This document shows positions 1 through 11,344 of a stretch of DNA of 64,000 nucleotides, one piece after another; the first letter of the stretch is position 1, and each line of letters begins with the position of its first letter. The notes under the pieces were generated by a model, which had not been told where the DNA came from, did no database searches, and saw only the letters and a program-made list of their open reading frames with translations. Position numbers and translations under genes: made by a program. The DNA is from Drosophila miranda (lineage: Eukaryota; Arthropoda; Insecta; Diptera; Drosophilidae): NCBI RefSeq assembly GCF_003369915.1, contig NC_046677.1:18494913-18558912 (forward strand), written 5' to 3'.

Positions 1-1811
1 GTGTCCCAGGCGGTACATAGGATTCCAACTGTTCACCAGGTGTGTTGCAAAAGACTTTAAAGTGTGGTTCCAAATATAACCTACATGGATGGGCACTTAC
101 ATTCTATGATCTACTACTGAAGTTGTGTAATTTTAAGAAACAAAAGTTTGACTACAAAAAAAATGGTACCGGAAACGCAGAATTTATTTTGAGATTCTTT
201 AAAGTAGAACCTTCTAAATATTCAGTTCGGTAAGAAACGAAGGGTATTGCAAAATTTGCTCATTATAAGAGCTATTCCTCCAGATGATCGCAGAGAGCGA
301 AGAATTATGTTTAATTCGCCAAGAGATCTCACAAACAAAAAGGAAAGATGGTAATCCTTTTTATTCAAATATTCGATAAATCCGAATGGTATTAATTATC
401 TGCGAGGAATTTTAGAATTCTACGAACTTCGTTGTTTGGATACGTAGATATGTACACAGATAGACTTAAAAAAGATTATTCTAGAGATAGGCATTATATC
501 CGTATACGCTTTGTGTATAACATTTAAATATTTTAAAATGTACAAATTATCTTGATATGCTACAAGCATTTTTTCGAGTACATATCAGTGGATTTTCGAT
601 CGGATAAGAAGCATTTACTACTTTCGGAATCGTATTGAAACAATTGCTTGTTGGCCAACATTGACCGCTCTAAACGTAAACACTTTCCAATCTTTCACTT
701 TTCTGTGCCCATGTAAGGCATGTGTGCTTTGGTTTAGCCCATCATTAGCCTTCAGAAGCCAAAAGCAATTCATTCAGGTCGCAAGCAAGTGTGCGAAAAG
801 ATTTGGGATTGATAACATTTTGCAACTGACACAAAAATGAGCCGAGATTTGAAAACAAGCCCCAACTACGAGTATGGAAATAATGTCAAATCGAATCGCG
901 AGAATTCGCATACCATGCGACTGGTTATGTAAATGAAACAAGGGCGAATTACGATCCGCAGACACCATGAAGGAGGCGACGGCATTGAGTTGGAAAATGA
1001 AATCAAAACATAAATTTCCAGATGAAAACTCATAATCAAAGTCAGTGCAACGCGATGCAGCGTTGCGTGTGCCATGGATACTCATTTCTCAGACGTCGCC
1101 AGGCAGACACCCGGCCACGGCAAGACCGAAGTCGTTCACGTTTCCAGCCAAGTTGGAGGCGGTCGAGGCAAAGTCAAGGCAACAACCGGCAGAGCAGAGC
1201 CCATTCTATGGCCAGTTTTTGCCGTTGAGCTCCCGTTGCGCTGCCGTTGCCTTGGACTGCAATTTCCCCGGTCGCGTTTTTCACGCTGCGCATTCGCAGC
1301 GCGTCGCGCGAATGTGCAAGACGTTGTCCGGATGTGGCCGCGAAACAACCAAAACTGAAGAGTTCAATGTAAAGGATTGTGGTGAAGTCGAACGAATCGG
1401 CGAAAAAATATGTGATCAGAGTGCAAATTACCGATTAGTGGACAATTTATGCGGAAAATGTAGAGTGGAATTGGTTTATAAATCAAAAAAAATATGTGAA
1501 AGAAAGAAACTTCAAAATTAAAGCGAGTTATTAATAACGTTAATATCGTAGTATATATAAAAAATTATTTAAAATTTTAAAAACGTATAACATATACAAA
1601 ACAAAGCAATACTATAATTATATATATTTATATCTCATCGGTCTATGCAATAAACTTGTATGAACAAAGTGAAAGCCAAATTGCAAATATCTAAAGTGAA
1701 ATATTTATATCCCGGACAACACATCTGAATGCAGTTTTATTTAAAAAATTCCACACTGCCATCAGAAAGGAAATTTATTCAAATTAATCAGAGAGTCCGC
1801 CCCAGCTAAAA
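1..1811. other. 5' flank of the lipase gene, no supported CDS
   Basis: AT-rich DNA with a more GC-rich patch at about 1040-1380. An open frame crosses 1045-1521 but it starts from a GTG, matches nothing I know and has no fly-like splice support, so I do not call it. The GC-rich patch could be promoter or 5'UTR for the lipase downstream. A small perfect stem (CGCTGCG / CGCAGCG, 1284-1301) lies in it. Confidence 0.4.
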
Positions 1812-4800
1812 ATGAAATATCTTTTCGTGCTTTGCCTTTTCACACTTATTGCCAAAGGTACTACCTACGCATATAGAAGTGCGGAAATTAAACCAAAAAC
1901 ATATCAATGGGTATAGACCATCAGTACATAAACCTGCACGAACATTTTCAGATGTCCAAGCATTGCTGATAAACCAAATGGACTGGAAGAACCTCCTCAG
2001 CAGCGGTGCCCTGGACCTAAACGTCTTGCGCTGCTTCCTGCGCGACAAGAACTTCTGCCCCAGTCCCCATATCGAGCATCGACTGTTTGCGCCGTAAGTG
2101 GAGAGTGGATTGTGGGGCCACGCCTTCGATGATTTAGTATGTGAGCGATCGGGGAGAGTTCCTGTAGTTCCTCTTATAGAAGATGTACCACAGTGCGGGA
2201 GAAAGTTAAATCAGGTGTTAGGCAACTCGATTTCCTCACTCGGTTAGTGTGTCATCGCCCAAAATACAAAATACAGAGTTGTGCGACAAGAAGGATATGG
2301 CTGGCGAATACCAAAAAATAAGAGTGCAATTAATGGGCGAGCAACTTGTTTCGCAAACCGGACGCTGACCCACTAAGCAGAGATGCTCCGAGCTGCACAA
2401 GGCCTGAATCAGCCCCACTGACCGCTAAACTTGGTCGACATCAATAGGCATCAATTGGAGTTAATAATTGACAAATAAAATGTTTAACAAACAACGGTCG
2501 AAGTCGTTCAACTCGTCTGGCCCAACTCTGCCACTGCCAGACAACTCCCGATCACCAGCTCCGGTCCAAAGATGCGCTCTTGGTATCACCATATCCGGAG
2601 TGCAGTGCCGGCATTGTTGCGGTAACATGAGATGCTCGAGACGATTACACGTGAGGACCGTTTAACAAGTCGAAGATTGACGGTTGAGTAACATTTAAGA
2701 GTTACGGGACTAAGACATTCATTATTGGAAATGGAAGATCGAAGCTTTCTTTAATGGCATGGAGGATTTCTAGAGAAAACAAAGGAATGGACTGCACTGA
2801 ACAACTCCGGCCGAAGGCATGTCGCATCCAAAAGGGACATCGATTTTGCACTCAATTGTGCCCAATGTTAACACCAAAAACATCGCCCTTCTATACTGAT
2901 CCACAATATCATAAAAAAACGAGGGGGAACGTTGTGAGTTGCAGCGGACACCGCAACTCTACAGTTATACCCGATACTAAGTCAGTAGGAGAGAGAGCCA
3001 CTCCGGCAGACGCCGTTAATTTGAACGACACGACAAAGAGTGCGTGCGAGAGAGACAGAAAATCAGTCTGAGCGTGACGTCGGGGGCTGCGTAGCCAGTG
3101 CAAATTGATTTGTTCCTTTTGGCTATAAAAATGATCTGATCTGATCCAGATTCAGCAATCTGATAGATATGATCATTATCTATGATTCTGCGTTTTTAGT
3201 TTTCTCGTATCCTCAATATTGTGGATGCAACAGATTTTCGTCCTTTGTGGTGGCGGAAGGGGGTGGGGCGAAATTTTGAGATATACGTTTTAAAGTGAGA
3301 TTTAACAGGAGTGCGGATACCAAATTTGGTTACTCTAGCCTTAATAGTCTCTGAGATTTGTGAATATCCCCAGATTTTCATCCTTTGCGGGGGAGGAAGG
3401 GGGTGTGGCGAAATTTTGAAGCAAACTCGTCTCGGTCCGATATATTAGGAGTGTGGATACCAAATTTGGTTGCTCTAGCTTTTATAGTCTCTGAGATCTA
3501 GGCGCTAATGTTTTACTCTAAGCAAAGCCGGCTATGCTACGTGTGTGTTAGAGAGAGACAGGGCGAGAAAAAATGAAATTGTTTTCTTGATGCTGGCTAT
3601 AATAATAATACGATCTTATTCAAATTCTGCAGTCTAAAAGATATGGTCATTCTCTACGATTCTGCGTTTTTGGTTTTCTCGTATCTTTAAAATTGTGGAT
3701 GCCACAGATTTTCGTCCTTTGTGGGGGCGGAAGTGGGCGGGGCGAAGTTTTGAAATATTTTTGTAGCAGTGACATATCACAGAAGTCTGGATCCAAAAGA
3801 TCGTTGCTCTAGCTCTTATAGTCTTTGAGCACTAGGCGCTAATAGGGACGGACAGACGGACGGACGGACAGACGGACAGACGGACAGACAGACATGGCTC
3901 AATCGACTCGGCTATTGATGCTGATCAAGAATATATATACTTCATGGGGTCGGAAACGATTCCTTCTGGACGTTACACACATCCACTTTTACCACAAATC
4001 TAATATACCCCAATAATCATTTTGAGTATCGGGTATAATTATATGTACATACATATATTAAAATAATTTGTCTTATTGACTTACCTCATTAATCTGGTTC
4101 TCTCTCACAGCGAAGTTTTCACAAAATACTCTTTTTTTTTGTCTTTTGTTTGTTGTTTGTTTATAAAGATAAACTCATCTGCAGTTAAGGGTGGGATTTC
4201 CTTCCCATTTCTCGTAATTGAAAGCACATTAATTTTTCACCGATCTGGGGATTATTGCGCTTATGCAAGTGTCGGAGATCATCCAAGTTAGATGGAATAA
4301 TCAGTAGCTTTTTCTGCTACAATTCCATAGTCACTGAAGTGTGAACATCTGCAGAGTTACATAAGTGGCCGTAGTTCCATAGTATGTGATTAAGCTCAAC
4401 TTCAATTAGGTGCATTACAATTTAACAAAATCGCTTCCGTCTGTCTTCTAGGAATGGGCCACGTCGCGGAGTGGCTTTGAATGTAAAATCCCCGACGACT
4501 CTCCACCAGGGCGGCTTCGGAAAGCATCGGGAAACGGTCTTCATAATCCACGGCTTCAACGGCACAGCCATTGACGTGCATCTGCAGTTCCTGAGGGATG
4601 GTTAGTGGCGTGACCGTGGCCATGGGCTACCAGATGGAACGTTGATTTTTCTCATTGTCATTATACAGCATATTTATCGCGCGACTTCAACGTGATTACC
4701 GTGGACTGGCGGCCCTTGACGCGATATCCCTGTTATCTGCATTCCCTCATAAACACCAGACTCACGGCGCAGTGCACAGCACAGATCTATGCATTTCTCA

Positions 4801-5501
4801 CCCATTATGGCGCCATCAGAGAAAAAATCACCTGCGTGGGCCATTCCTTGGGGGCCCACATCTGTGGCATGATCAGCAACCACTTGACCAAGAAGCAATA
4901 TCGCATAATCGGCCTGGATCCGGCTCGTCCTCTAATCGAACGAAAGAAGAGCAACACCTTCCGCCTATCCCTCGACGATGCGAGTGTCATACAAGTTCTC
5001 CATACAAACGCCGGATTCCTCGGCCAGGAGGACAACACGGGGCACCTCAATTACTGCGTAAACGGAGGGCGTATTCAACCGTACTGCAAGGGAAATCCCA
5101 TTAGTAAGACCTCGCAATATGTTAGTCCAATCTGCTCTCATACCAATTTCGAACCAATTTCTTCCCTTGGCAGGACGATACCGCTGTTCGCATTTCCTGA
5201 GCATTTGTTACCTGGCCTCGGCCACGTACAAGCATAAGAAGTTCGTGGGCGTGCCCTGCCCCAATGGGTGTCTGAACATCAGCGGGCCCAGGCGATTGCC
5301 AGTCAGCGGTAAAATGAATCCGTTCGAGTTTGTCTCGCTTCTGCGGGAGTACCATATAGGCAACGATGCCCCGGACGAGTAAGTGCCAAATAAGGTTTTT
5401 TTTGTATTTCAAATGTATCAAAAACACATGCTTCCAGCGCCCGTGGCTGCATTTGCATAGATGTGCCTTATGCCAAGCACTGCCCGTTCACGGATATGTA
5501 G
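1812..5501 (+). CDS. Secreted lipase of the pancreatic-lipase/vitellogenin family, six exons
   Basis: Exons 1812-1857, 1952-2093, 4452-4600, 4669-5103, 5174-5378 and 5438-5501; together 1,041 nt, 346 aa. Every intron has GT/AG ends and phases match. The first 16 residues (MKYLFVLCLFTLIAKG-like) form a signal peptide, so the product should be extracellular or luminal. The nucleophile elbow GHSLG gives Ser172, the motif GLDPARP gives Asp196, and CSH gives His264: a full alpha/beta-hydrolase triad. The strand before the elbow (VITVDW) and FIIHGF oxyanion segment also fit the insect neutral-lipase family, which cleaves triacylglycerol or phospholipid. Intron 2 is unusually long (2.36 kb) because it holds a Helitron-type element. 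A polyadenylation signal AATAAA is at 5548-5553. The substrate cannot be read from the sequence. I do not assign a melanogaster symbol. Confidence 0.88.
2920..4038 (-). mobile_element. INE-1/DINE-1-related non-autonomous Helitron (ISY-like), copy 1
   Basis: About 1.12 kb, nearly the same as 35783-36888. Terminal-type inverted motifs TTATACCCGATACT (about 2965) and AGTATCGGGTATAA (4025-4038) bracket most of it. It has the (GACG/GACA)n tetranucleotide run at 3846-3892 and the INE-1 block with CATGGCTCAATCGACTCGGC, all in reverse orientation relative to the usual INE-1 listing. Inside are three imperfect repeats of about 130 bp (about 3231, 3369 and 3707). No transposase or Rep/Hel ORF is present. 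It sits in intron 2 of the lipase gene. A GA-rich tract (2988-3000) and a GCGAGAGAGACAG tract (about 3045) resemble MSL recognition elements. Confidence 0.85.
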
Positions 5502-6293
5502 GAGCTGGCCACTAACTAGGTTTTCACTACAAAATATAGCTGTTGGCAATAAATTGAAGTACAAAATATTCTGTTGCCGTCTTAGTGCATTTTTGAATTT
5601 ATTTATCGGCCCTGGGCACGCTAGTTGCGTGCCACCTGCTGGTAGATGCTGGCCGCCGAAGTGGTGTTCAGAACTGTTGAACTTTTTTTGTTTAAAAGGG
5701 ATGCCTAAAATTAGTTAATCCTGTAGAAATTGTATTCATCAATGGGATTAAACTGTCTAGGCAGGGCTAAGAGTTTTAGTAAGCCAGAATTATTCAACGG
5801 AATATCAAAATTGAGCAAAAGGAACTATTACTCTCTTACGTTTTTTTTTGTTTGACTTTTTTCGCTAAAACCTTTTTTAAGGCAAAATCCAATAAAAGCA
5901 AGTATTTAAAATTTATCAGTCAAATAGAAAAAAGGTTAATTAATTGGATAAAATTATGTGAGCAGGGCTGAGAGATCTATCTAGGCAGTAATATTCGACG
6001 TAATTTCAAAAACGAGGAATATGTATAATATAACTTGAATTCGTCAGTATATTTAAGGTATATTTTCAAAATGAGACGGTATATTTTGGTATATTTCTGA
6101 AGATCGGACGGTAAATTTTATCCACAAATCCGCGGTCACACTAAAAACAAGAGAAAAACAACGAAAAATTAGATTTGTTTCTAAAAAAATAAAAGTGCAG
6201 GCAAGAAAGATATCATTGGCAATTTTCAACATCGCCCCACGCTGGTTAAGGGTAACATAATAAGCACGGTAGCATAGTATAGAAAAAGAAATC
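5502..6293. other. Intergenic DNA between lipase and RTF2
   Basis: Lipase 3'UTR and poly(A) signal (5548-5553), then AT-rich DNA. Two diverged copies of a short block (about 5758-5820 and 5961-6020, sharing 'gcagggct.agag' and 'aatattcgacg.aat.tcaaaa') suggest an old local duplication or a decayed repeat. The last 240 bp hold the RTF2 promoter motifs. No coding sequence seen. Confidence 0.5.
6085..6143 (+). promoter_or_regulatory. RTF2 housekeeping promoter: Ohler motif 6 plus motif 1
   Basis: TTTGGTATATTT (6085-6096) matches motif 6 (KTYRGTATWTTT) and CGGTCACACTA (6133-6143) is a perfect motif 1 (YGGTCACACTR, bound by M1BP). This pair is typical of TATA-less, broadly expressed fly promoters. 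It lies 150-210 bp upstream of the RTF2 start codon in the right orientation. Confidence 0.75.
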
Positions 6294-7246
6294 ATGGGAT
6301 GCGATGGCGGAACTATTCCCAAACGCGATGAGCTGGTCCGCGTCAAACAAAAGCCAGAACAGGTAAATACCATCGAATATCATCTCAAATAGATCTCAAA
6401 ACTAAAATTGAATTGTGTATTGTACAGAAAGACAAAGACGCGGAGCGAGAGTTTCGCTGGCTGCACTGCGCTCTAACGCAGCAGCGCCTGCAGGAGCCCA
6501 TAGCCATATGCGGAATGGGCAGATTGTACTCAAAGCAGAGCCTTATCGAGAGGCTGCTGGAAAAGGAGAAAATGCCCGAGATGTCCGAGCATGTGAAGAG
6601 CCTAAAGGACATTAAAACTCTACACTTGACCCCCAATCCTGCCTTCACAGAAGAGGACAAGACCGAGGGACTGCTAGACACTCGTCATGCCCCGTATATA
6701 TGCAAGCTGATTGGGCTTGAGATGTCAGGAAAGTTTCGATTCGTTGCACTTTGGACCTGTGGATGTGTGGTGTCCGAGAGAGCCCTGAAACAGATTAAAG
6801 GAAACTCGTCCAGCACTTGCCCCTTGTGCCAGACCCCCTACAGTGTCGAGGACATAGTCGTTCTGAACGGTAATGAAGAGGACTTGGAGCTGATGAAGGT
6901 CAAGATGGAAATGCGAGCAGCCAAAAGGAAGTCGTCGAAAAAAGACAAAAAAGAGGCCAAGAAGGTAGAGATTAAAACAGAGACCGGCGAGCCTTGTGCG
7001 TCCACAACAGTGACTGAGAAGCCATCAACCTCAACCAGCTCGAAAGTCAAGGCAATTGCCAATCCCAAGCGCCTGGGGGCTGCGAACGCCATGCAGGACC
7101 CCGAACTCAAGCGATTGAAAAACGACTTCAGCGTGGCCAAGGACCCAAAGGCCAGCGATGTCTACAAATCCCTCTTTACCTCCCACAAAACGGAGAAGGA
7201 GCAGGAGCGTGCCCACTGGATCACCTACAATCCATTCTACAATTAG
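6294..7246 (+). CDS. Rtf2: RTF2 homolog (replication termination factor 2 family)
   Basis: Exons 6294-6362 and 6428-7246 encode 295 aa, close to the family's usual ~300. The start MGCDGGTIPKRDELV is the invariant RTF2 N-terminus. A degenerate RING-like region follows: LHCALTQQRLQEPIA with LYSKQSLIERLL, then FVALWTCGCVVSERAL and CPLCQTPY. RTF2 proteins act at stalled replication forks in the nucleus; in vertebrates RTF2 is removed from forks by DDI1/2-directed proteolysis. The C-terminal third is Lys/Ser/Thr-rich (KRKSSKKDKKEAKKVE), consistent with nuclear location. AATAAA at 7250-7255 directly follows the stop, and the left end of the tandem cassette array begins within 10 bp of that signal. 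The symbol is the family name, not a verified fly symbol. Confidence 0.92.
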
Positions 7247-7356
7247 TTTAATAAAATATTTCCAAGATTGCTGTGCGTTAAAAATCATATTTACAGACAA
7301 CTCCAAAACCATTTGATAGAATAAAACTAAACACGAAACGAAACGAAACTCCGACA

Positions 7357-8307
7357 ATGTATCGTTCTGCTTATCAGAAAGGGTTTCTAACAATTCTCTA
7401 CAGCGTGGGCAGCTCACCTCTGGCGAAGTGGTCTTCGTATGTGAGTATGACCTACTTGACTATCCCAGTATAGCCCTAACAACCTGCGTCTCCGACTAGA
7501 CCAAAAATGGCTACATTAAGCGGATATACGATGATGATATCAAGTCTCTGGTGCTAGAGATAATAGGTTCCAATGTGTCGACCGCATTCATCCACTGCCC
7601 CAGTGAGTGCAAGGAGCAGCTCGGCATCAAGCTGCCGTTTTTGGTGCTTCTGATAAAGAACATGCATAAATATTTTTGCTTCGAAGTTAAGGTTCGTTTT
7701 TCTGATTAAATATACGTCCACCACTTACTCTGGCATTTTCATGCAGATTCAAGATGATCAGCGTTTCATGCGCCGCTTTCGCGTATCGAATTTCCAGAGC
7801 AAGACTTCTGTCAAGCCGTTCTGCACAGCCATGCCAATGGGCATGTCGCCTGGCTGGAACCAGATTCAATTCAATCTCGCTGATTTCACACGGCGCGCCT
7901 ACGGCTCGAACTATCTGGAGACCGTATCGCTGCAGATACATGCCAATGTGCGCATTCGCCGCGTCTACTTTGCTGACAAGCTCTACACGGAAGCAGAGCT
8001 TCCCAATGATTACCGCTTGATGGGCAAGCCCAAGGATTTGAAGAAGCCGGAGAAGCAGTTTAAGGTGCCTCCTACTGCTCGTCCCCCATCGCCTCTGAAT
8101 ACGGCGCGTGGTGAAGGACCGGTTAAGGCACCTCAGCCAGAGGCGCCGGTTCAGGAATCGGAGCCGGAGCCTGCTCCGGAGCCTGCTCCGGAGCTGAAGA
8201 AGGTACCGTCGCCTACCGTCTCCGTGGGTGTGGTCTCAGCTGCTCCGGAGCCCGCAGCCGAGGAGCCCCCTACACAGACCGAGGCCACTGAGGAGGCCTA
8301 CTACTAG
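7357..8307 (+). CDS. CFAP20/Bug22-like protein, copy A
   Basis: Exons 7357-7440, 7500-7691 and 7747-8307; 278 aa. Residues 1 to about 190 align throughout with the CFAP20 (GTL3/Bug22) family: start [19 protein letters not shown], then [60 protein letters not shown], and [21 protein letters not shown]20 is a ciliary/axonemal doublet-seam and centriole-linked protein needed for sperm tails and motile cilia. The canonical protein is ~195 aa and much more conserved; this one is clearly a diverged paralog with an added ~85-residue Pro/Glu/Ala-rich tail ([11 protein letters not shown]). A testis role is a reasonable inference, not seen. It is convergent with EMC3 copy A, 190 bp between stops. Confidence 0.85.
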
Positions 8308-8499
8308 AATTATATCTATGTTTATGTGTTTATTGTTAATTTAGTTAGGCACCAGGGCAGGGGGCAGGGCACGACCATAAAATTCCCAGTAGTAGATAGA
8401 TAACATGGTTTATTGTTACCAAAGTCTACTCTACAATCAAACAAAATCTTCTTTGTTATATTGGAAATTTGCTAGGACATCTAAATTACGAAAACTTTC

Positions 8500-9306
8500 T
8501 CATTCACTTTGGTCGGAGGCTGCAACGATGTTCATCATGTCGGCGTCTATGTTTTTCAGGGCATTGTGGTACTCTGTGATCTCCAGAGCCTCCCATTCCG
8601 CTTTGAAGGCTGCCTTAGGGTCCTGCGGCATGGTCATGGCGGCGCCAGTCATTGCATCTGCTTGGGCCTGAGTCTGGTCCGCGTGGTTGTTCTCACCCAG
8701 GACTAATGTGTAGATGGAGCGCAGACCGAATACGTTGAGGAAATACCAGGAGGCGGATGAGACCCAGGCAGCGTCCAGGGAAGCTAGCTCAACTCCACGT
8801 TGTAACATGGGCTTGAAGCGCAAGGTCAGCGGAAACGGCACCTTGGTGGTCACGAAACCAGAGAATATCCAATTAATCCATCCTCCGATGACGACCATCG
8901 GCAGTACGTTGATGAAGTTCCCTTTTACCATGTCAGTCAGCATGGCAGATGAGTTCTGGGCTACAGGCGCCCGCTTCTGGGTCTTAAAGTAGCCCGTTTC
9001 CTCGCTGTTAAAGTAGTTTTTCCTCATGGAGAATGACTGGGCGCTCAAGTATTTGCCATTTTCCCGCAGGAGGCGAGCGCGAATCATGGCTTGACTGCGA
9101 ACGAACGGAACTCACTTCTAATCAATTGTCTTACGCTGCACTTTGCTCGCGACTCACCTGTCCTGGATCTGGGTTATTTCGGCCTTCTTTTGTGTTGATA
9201 TCAGAATAGACACATAGTGCCGCACTATGCCAACCAAAAAGGTGATCAGCACTATGGGCAAGAAAACCCACACGCGAATGTCCGGATCAATGAGCAGCTC
9301 TGTCAT
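8500..9306 (-). CDS. EMC3: EMC3, ER membrane protein complex subunit 3, copy A
   Basis: Exons 9306-9158 and 9094-8500 (63 bp intron); 247 aa against ~260 in vertebrates. Start [20 protein letters not shown] enters the first membrane segment; later RENGKYLS, the TM segment [32 protein letters not shown], and [19 protein letters not shown] are signature EMC3 blocks. EMC3 is the Oxa1/YidC-like insertase subunit of the EMC, which inserts tail-anchored and multipass proteins into the ER membrane. This copy has Ile126 where copies B and C have Met. Its 5' flank is not the ancestral one: it reads straight into the upstream region of CFAP20-like copy B, 102 bp head to head. Confidence 0.93.
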
Positions 9307-9408
9307 TATTTGATTTGTCCAAGATTGCTGTGCGTTAAAAATCATATTTACAGACAACTCCAAAACCATTTGATAGAATAAAACTAAACACGAAACGAAA
9401 CTCCGACA
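9307..9408. promoter_or_regulatory. Duplication-made divergent intergenic region (EMC3-A / CFAP20-like-B)
   Basis: Only 102 bp separate the two start codons. The cassette junction (GATT-TG-TCCAAG) is at about 9313-9322. EMC3 here has kept only ~10 bp of its original upstream sequence; the rest is the CFAP20-like upstream region. Whether EMC3-A is transcribed depends on this small region. No TATA or DRE seen in it. Confidence 0.7.
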
Positions 9409-10329
9409 ATGTCTCGTTCTGCTTATCAGAAAGAGTTTCTAACAATTCTCTACAGCGTGGGCAGCTCACCTCTGGCGAAGTGGTCTTCGCATGTGAGTAT
9501 GACCTACTTGACTATCCCAGTATAGCCCTAACAACCTGCGTCTCCGACTAGACCAAAAATGGCTGCATTAAGCGGATATACGATGATGATATCAAGTCTC
9601 TGGTGCTAGAGATAATAGGTTCCAATGTGTCGACCGCATTCATCCACTGCCCCAGGGGCTGCAAGGAGCAGCTCGGCATCAAGCTGCCGTTTTTGGTGCT
9701 TCTGATAAAGAACATGCATAAATATTTTTGCTTCGAAGTTGAGGTTCGTTTTTCTGATTAAACATTATACGTCCACCACTTACTCTGGCATTTTCATGCA
9801 GATTCAAGATGATCAGCGTTTCATGCGCCGCTTTCGCGTATCGAATTTCCAGAGCAAGACTTCTGTCAAGCCGTTCTGCACAGCCATGCAAATGGCCATG
9901 TCGCCTGGCTGGAACCAGATTCAATTCAATCTCGCTGATTTCACACAGCGCGTCTACGGCTCGAACTATCTGGAGACCGTATCGCTGCAGATACATGCCA
10001 ATGTGCGCATTCGCCGCGTCTACTTTGCTGACAAGCTCTACACGGAAGCAGAGCTTCCCAATGATTACCGCTTGATGGGCAAGCCCAAGGATTTGAAGAA
10101 GCCGGAGAAGCAGTTTAAGGTGCCTCCTACTGCTCGTCCCCCATCGCCTCTAAATACGGCGCGTGGTGAAGGACCGGTTAAGGCACCTCAGCCAAAGGCG
10201 CCGGTTCAGGAATCGGAGCCGGAGCCTGCTCCGGAGCTGAAGAAGGTACCGTCGCCTACCGTCTCCGTGGGTCTCAGCTGCTCCGGAGCCCGCAGCCGAG
10301 GAGCCCCCTACACAGACCGAGGCCACTGA
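9409..10329 (+). CDS. CFAP20/Bug22-like protein, copy B (C-terminus frameshifted)
   Basis: Exons 9409-9492, 9552-9743 and 9802-10329; 267 aa. The folded CFAP20 domain is intact. Compared with copies A and C it has amino-acid changes (start [17 protein letters not shown] for [16 protein letters not shown] for [15 protein letters not shown] for TRRAYG), a 12 bp in-frame deletion in the EPAP repeat, and a 5 bp deletion at about 10269 (GTGGGTCTCAG versus GTGGGTGTGGTCTCAG). The last change shifts the frame, so the final ~29 residues are replaced by a 22-residue unrelated tail ending at 10329. Tail loss may be tolerated, since the tail is not part of the conserved family domain. Confidence 0.8.
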
Positions 10330-10537
10330 GGAGGCCTACTACTAGAATTATATCTATGTTTATGTGTTTATTGTTAATTTAGTTAGGCACCAGGGCAGGG
10401 GGCAGGGCACGACCATAAAATTCCCAGTAGTAGATAGATAACATGGTTTATTGTTACCAAAGTCTACTCTACAATCAAACAAAATCTTCTTTGTTATATT
10501 GGAAATTTGCTAGGACATCTAAATTACGAAAACTTTC

Positions 10538-11344
10538 TCATTCACTTTGGTCGGAGGCTGCAACGATGTTCATCATGTCGGCGTCTATGTTTTTCAGGGC
10601 ATTGTGGTACTCTGTGATCTCCAGAGCCTCCCATTCCGCTTTGAAGGCTGCCTTAGGGTCCTGCGGCATGGTCATGGCGGCGCCAGTCATTGCATCTGCT
10701 TGGGCCTGAGTCTGGTCCGCGTGGTTGTTCTCACCCAGGACTAATGTGTAGATGGAGCGCAGACCGAATACGTTGAGGAAATACCAGGAGGCGGATGAGA
10801 CCCAGGCAGCGTCCAGGGAAGCTAGCTCAACTCCACGTTGTAACATGGGCTTGAAGCTCAAGGTCAGCGGAAACGGCACCTTGGTGGTCACGAAACCAGA
10901 GAACATCCAATTAATCCATCCTCCGATGACGACCATCGGCAGTACGTTGATGAAGTTCCCTTTTACCATGTCAGTCAGCATGGCAGATGAGTTCTGGGCC
11001 ACAGGCGCCCGCTTCTGGGTCTTGAAGTAGCCCGTTTCCTCGCTGTTAAAGTAGTTTTTCCTCATGGAGAATGACTGGGCGCTCAAGTATTTGCCATTTT
11101 CCCGCAGGAGGCGAGCGCGAATCATGGCTTGACTGCGAACGAACGGAACTCACTTCTAATCAATTGTCTTACGCTGCACTTTGCTCGCGACTCACCTGTC
11201 CTGGATCTGGGTTATTTCGGCCTTCTTTTGTGTTGATATCAGAATAGACACATAGTGCCGCACTATGCCAACCAAAAAGGTGATCAGCACTATGGGCAAG
11301 AAAACGCACACGCGAATGTCCGGATCAATGAGCAGCTCTGTCAT
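10538..11344 (-). CDS. EMC3: EMC3, copy B (two unusual substitutions)
   Basis: Exons 11344-11196 and 11132-10538; 247 aa, frame open. It differs from copies A and C by Trp13 to Cys in the first membrane segment (IRVCVF for IRVWVF) and Arg142 to Ser (TLSFKPM for TLRFKPM). Both are at positions constant in the other copies, and the LRFKPM block is, as I recall, conserved to vertebrates. So this copy may be hypomorphic or released from constraint. Its 5' region is again replaced by the CFAP20-like upstream sequence of the next unit. Confidence 0.9.

Noticed and set aside
1045-1521. 158-residue open frame upstream of the lipase
   Set aside because: Starts at GTG, is Arg/Lys-rich without domain, and lies in a UTR-like region.
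3846-3892. GACGGACA repeats that could suggest a tandem array or CRISPR-like spacing
   Set aside because: They are the internal tetranucleotide tract of the INE-1-related Helitron; no spacers and a eukaryotic genome.
8405-8992. Plus-strand open frames repeated in all three cassette copies (also at 10443 and 12500)
   Set aside because: They are antisense to EMC3 exon 2 and are repeated only because the cassette is.
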